Assembly: GCF_043641665.1 (NCBI RefSeq)
Contig: NC_092203.1
Location: forward strand, 9,153,067-9,217,066
Source: Enoplosus armatus
Taxonomy: Eukaryota; Chordata; Actinopteri; Centrarchiformes; Enoplosidae
Direction of reading: 5' to 3'
Length of the DNA: 64,000 nt
The position numbers and the translations under genes are program-made. This document shows, piece by piece, positions 60,175 through 64,000 of this stretch (position 1 is the stretch's first letter; every line of letters begins with the position of its first letter). A model generated the notes under the pieces. That model was not told the origin of the DNA, searched no databases, and saw only the letters and a list, made by a program, of their open reading frames with translations.

Positions 60175-63100
60175 GAGGATTGCCAAGTGGAGGGATTTGA
60201 TTTTATAGAATTAAAACTGTAATTCTCTCCAACCCGACCGTGCTGCACTTGCAACCATTACTCCACATTATGTTCCCCCTGCTGCCGTGTTCTTGTTTGA
60301 CCAACATGTTCCATTACTACATCGTGTGTCCTACATTTAAGCAATTTTGATTTAAAAGTCACGAGACTTTCGCTGTATGTTCGAGTGGCAGAAGTTGGCC
60401 TACATGTTATAGTAGGAAAGATGGATGTGAGAAGTTCCTCACTTTAAGTCAGTTGGTTTTACTACAGTGATGATTGTTAGCCTGAACACCGGCCCAGCAG
60501 ATCATACTCACGTGTGCTTTTGTGTTTCCTTTCACCCCTCCATCTCTTGTCCGTCACTTTGCCTCTCACTCCTCCACATCCGACTTTCCCAACTTTTCCT
60601 CCTCCCCGTTCGTCTCCTCCCTGTATGTGGCGCTCTGTATTCGGTGACCCTCAGCTAACATATTGGGTTCAGGTCAAACTGAATTACTGAGGAATGTTCC
60701 CCTGTTCAATGGCCGGCCCAGTGGGCCTCAGCATGGGAGCACTTCCCCTTCATTGACAGCCAGGGGACTTTCATTTTGCAGGAGGAGGGGGGGGGAGCTC
60801 CTTCCAGACAACCAGACAACTTTCCCATATAATTCCCACTGTCTCTGCAGTGTTCACTGGTACCGTGGAGCCGTGAGCCAAAGCAGCCGCTTTAATGATG
60901 TGTACGTGTGAGGCACATCTCAGGATCTCGCCAGCCCGAGCCTTGTTGAGACGCTCTGCTCCTGTGACTGCAGGCCATCCAGCTCAATTAAGGGTGCTTT
61001 GAATGCATTCCTCCCCTCAGCCTGCTCTACATTTATCTCCCCCCACGAACAGCACGTGGGAACTCTAAAAACAGTCCTGCAGAGCTCTCTTGGGCTGGTA
61101 TGAACCTGTTTTTGCAAATACAGCATCTGAAAAAAAAACCCACAATTGCTCAATAAAAGATTTTGACATTTTGCCAGGCTGTGCATTTGTGCATTCCCGT
61201 TGAAGTCTCATGCTTTGTGTTTCACTGAATGTTAACAAGTTGGAAATCCAGAAAAATGGGACTATCAGATGTCTTTTCTCTGTGTCTCCTGTTGGCTCAA
61301 GGTAGAGTAATGTCACTCAGGAAAAACATAAAGTTTAATGGTCCGACACAATTTATAACCAATAAAAGCCTTTTATTTGCTCGCTATCAATGGCTTATTG
61401 CATGCACTGACTGTTTTGCCTGGAGACAACGTTTGCCCAGACACCCTCGCTGACTGTTAAGTGATGTCATTAGAGCTGGGGCATTTTTGTGGTTTCTAAA
61501 TGGATGAACTCGCTCCATGAGAGTTCAGGTGCGAAGAATCGTGGGCTGTTTTTGCGTTTACTGTTTTTATACTGCCTGTTTTCCAGTCAGAGCTGTTTTA
61601 AAATATGATTTCTCTTTGAGTAAACTTTTGTTTTCCCTTCATAAAAGCTCTTGCTTGTATCTGTCATATTCATGCCTTAAAAAATCCAAAGTGTTTCAGT
61701 TCTTGGAAAAATAAACAAATCCCTAAATTGGATTTGTTTTTTAGGTCATAGTGCTGCATGCCAACAGTTTACAAGATAATATGGTGTTGTCCTTGTTTAC
61801 TAGACGGGGCCTTCCTGCTGACACACTTTCACAGTCGCATGCATCTCACAAGTTTTTAGATCAAAGCAGTCAAATCCCACTTTGTGAGCGTTCCCTCTTG
61901 TTTCATAATTCTTTCCCTGTCACGGTGATGCTTTCAACGGAGCAAGCTGTTTATGAGGTTGGAAAGGGGGTCAGTGTCGTATTTGAGGTTGTGCGGGGCG
62001 GGGAATGTCAACAAACTTCAGCTCCCCGCTATCGTGGCTGTAAATCATCGGATAATAGTGGGAGAAACATGCAGGACCTCGTCCAGTGGCTGGAGGTGTT
62101 GGCGCAGCTGGAAAGGAAATGGATAGAGGCTGCTGGAGAAGCTCACCTTCATGCAGTAAAACTCTTTTCCAAACACCTCTTTTGTTGTATTTAAGCTATT
62201 TAAGCCATTTGGTGCAACTCTTTACTTAGACTGAATTACAATGAGTGCTGTAACTTCTAATTACTTTATTGCCAGCATGCCAGAGTGCCAGAACGGGAAT
62301 GCTATGGCAATATTCCTGAGACAACTGTAGGAACATGGAGGAGAGAATCACTGGGACCCTTTATCTCTATCTGTATATGTCTGTAATTGTTTGGGCAATT
62401 TTCAGGTTGTCTATCAAGTGACTGGAAGTTATAAGGCCAATCAAAATGTACTCACGACTTCTTAAAAAGAACTTTCTGCAGCACAAATTCAGAACGCAAC
62501 AGCTGGCTGCGCTGGGCGGCAGCAGAGATGGCAGACCCGTGGTTTGAGTGCTCTTGTTTACGTACCTTTGTTTCTATTGTATGTGCACTGGCCATTTGTC
62601 TGCCTCTGTAAAGGGCTACTGTTTGCCCGCCTCTCTGAAAACGATGTGTTGACAGCAGGTGTAAAACACCCTATAGCCTTTGCACAGTCTCCATGAGTCA
62701 GCAGAACCTTCTAGTATTACAGTACAGTTGTAAATGTGAGTCCCTGTTCCCCAATTATTTCGACGCAGGCCAGCCAGGGTGTGAAACACAGAACAATGGA
62801 TGAAACGTGTCTGCCTTTTTACCACTGAACCTGTCAAGGCGGCTGAATTTTATCAAATATATACATACGACAAAGCAGTGACTTTCTCCCAGAGTCTTGG
62901 CGGGTGGAGAAGCCTCTGAAACGGGCTGACGGAGAAATTATTAAGAGCTTTGACAGCAGATTGGGTGGGAACTTAAGGTGTGTATGTCGCCACAAGCAGC
63001 GAGTTCAAATCAGTAAAGACTAACAAACAAACAAACATGCAAGACCTCCGACCACGCCTTTCTGATGCTCTTGTGTGTTGGCAGAAGTCCTCCTGAATCA

Positions 63101-63264
63101 GAGAAACAGGCTTTGTTTATCCGGTCTGGATGCACCTCGCAGAACACAGGTAAACTCCTAAATCATGAGGTAATTGTAGTCCAGTGTGAAGGGTGCTTCA
63201 CTTAAACTCAATTATGTGTCAGAGTGTGTGACTCAAGCGAGACAACCATCACTGGAAAAACCTA

Positions 63265-63281
63265 AACACACACACACACAC
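63265..63281. repeat. (AC)n microsatellite
   Basis: A short AC run near the right edge. A looser TG-rich patch follows at 63,511-63,575. Confidence 0.9.
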
Positions 63282-64000
63282 AGAGGATTATTACCTGCTG
63301 GAATGTGAGGCTGGGAATGCCTTTTGATAAGGTCGATTTCAAAACAAGGTTTGTATGAAAGGGTTCAGACTGGCTCTACCTCTTGCTCTCTTGCTCTGTA
63401 TCAACACATCTTCCTTCTTCCTCATATCTGGGGTTGTTCAGGTCCAGCAACAGCGCATCTTTTCCGTTTAAAGTCATCTCTCTTTTATGATTTGGACATA
63501 AAAAATTCAAAATTGTGTGTGAGTGTATGTGCATGTCTTTGCCAGTGTGTTTGTACATGTGTGTTCATGCATGTGTTCATGACTGCCCCTTGTGTGTTGG
63601 TCGTCGAGCTCCAACCTCATTCTTCATGAGCCGTGCTGGTGAGTAAACCCACCCGGCAGACAGACAGGCGGGCGGGTGCTGCGGCCATTTTTAAAGCACA
63701 TCTGCTCATCCGCAATGTTTCGTTTCGTCTGGACAGGAATGCGTCTGTGGCTTGGAAACAATTGAGGTCAGGCCCTGCTCGCAGAATAAGAAAACATTTA
63801 GGGAGACAGACAGTCAGGCAGGGGTAATCCACGCTTGGCGAGCGCATTCCTCAGAGCTCAGGAGGAGTCTCGGAGGATTCCTCATGTCTGATTTCTGCTG
63901 CTTCAGAAGTTTGGAGATGTAGCGCACGCATTTGATCTGATCTTGGCCAACAAAATGATGCATTTAAATCACTGCACTCGCTCTGATTTTGTAGATAACT

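Larger units (their letters stand above)
47841..64000 (+). other. nckap5l: nckap5l intron, continues past the window
   Basis: No further coiled-coil exon is recognised. The stretch contains a G-rich patch (48,314), several repeats (48,711, 54,704), poly(C) and (CTC)n tracts, a possible alternative 5' exon (57,840-58,442) and a cysteine-rich open frame (59,740). The open frame at 61,751-62,194 (147 codons) has no recognisable motif and no splice context, so I do not call it. Confidence 0.5.

Noticed and set aside
61751..62194. Plus-strand open frame of 147 codons
   Set aside because: It has no recognisable motif, Kozak context or splice sites. The short helical-looking piece (LVQWLEVLAQLERKWIEAAG) does not match the expected NCKAP5 coiled coil.

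Overview
The window looks like nuclear DNA from a ray-finned (probably percomorph) fish. The genes are split into short exons with GT-AG junctions, introns run from about 0.5 to more than 30 kb, and there are many (CA)n microsatellites and long poly(C) tracts. Several interspersed repeats resemble families I know from percomorph genomes. Most of the sequence is intron, and the majority of open reading frames in it are chance.

Left end (1-1,360): the last two coding exons and 3' UTR of a cytosolic NAD-dependent glycerol-3-phosphate dehydrogenase (gpd1 family), plus strand, ending in the family's NHPEHM C-terminus. Converging on it from the minus strand (about 1,210-2,520) is the 3' part of a small gene I cannot name. 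Its last coding exon is convincing; two further exons are tentative.

From about 8.1 kb to the right edge lies the 5' part of an Nck-associated protein 5 family gene, plus strand. Nearby gpd1 favours nckap5l, because human GPD1 and NCKAP5L are both on 12q13. Two exons are firm: 16,372-16,474 (N-terminal KRLSLDSGLP) and 47,767-47,840 (start of the coiled coil, EYMDANKCIDELLKQLEEER). They join phase 0 to phase 0 across a 31 kb intron. An upstream exon at 8,147-8,293 joins in frame and would extend the N-terminus. The coiled coil should continue in an exon beyond the right edge; I do not see it before 64,000.

The gene seems to have several possible starts. A separate coding first exon at 28,030-28,107 ends in the same phase and could replace the upstream N-terminus. 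A GA-rich 5' UTR-like block ending in a consensus donor at 58,442 could start a shorter transcript. Weaker candidates are at 5,837, 21,741 and 24,529. Alternative promoters in very large introns are the main biological interest here. I see no operon, CRISPR array, phage, tRNA or rRNA gene.

Repeats include a Tc1-like terminal fragment (566-700), two relatives of one palindromic MITE-like family (2,622-2,790 and 35,481-35,790), a long repeat at 54,704-55,463, a degenerate tandem array at 8,675-9,100, a repeat block at 45,360-46,260, and a possible retroelement remnant at 59,740-60,174.
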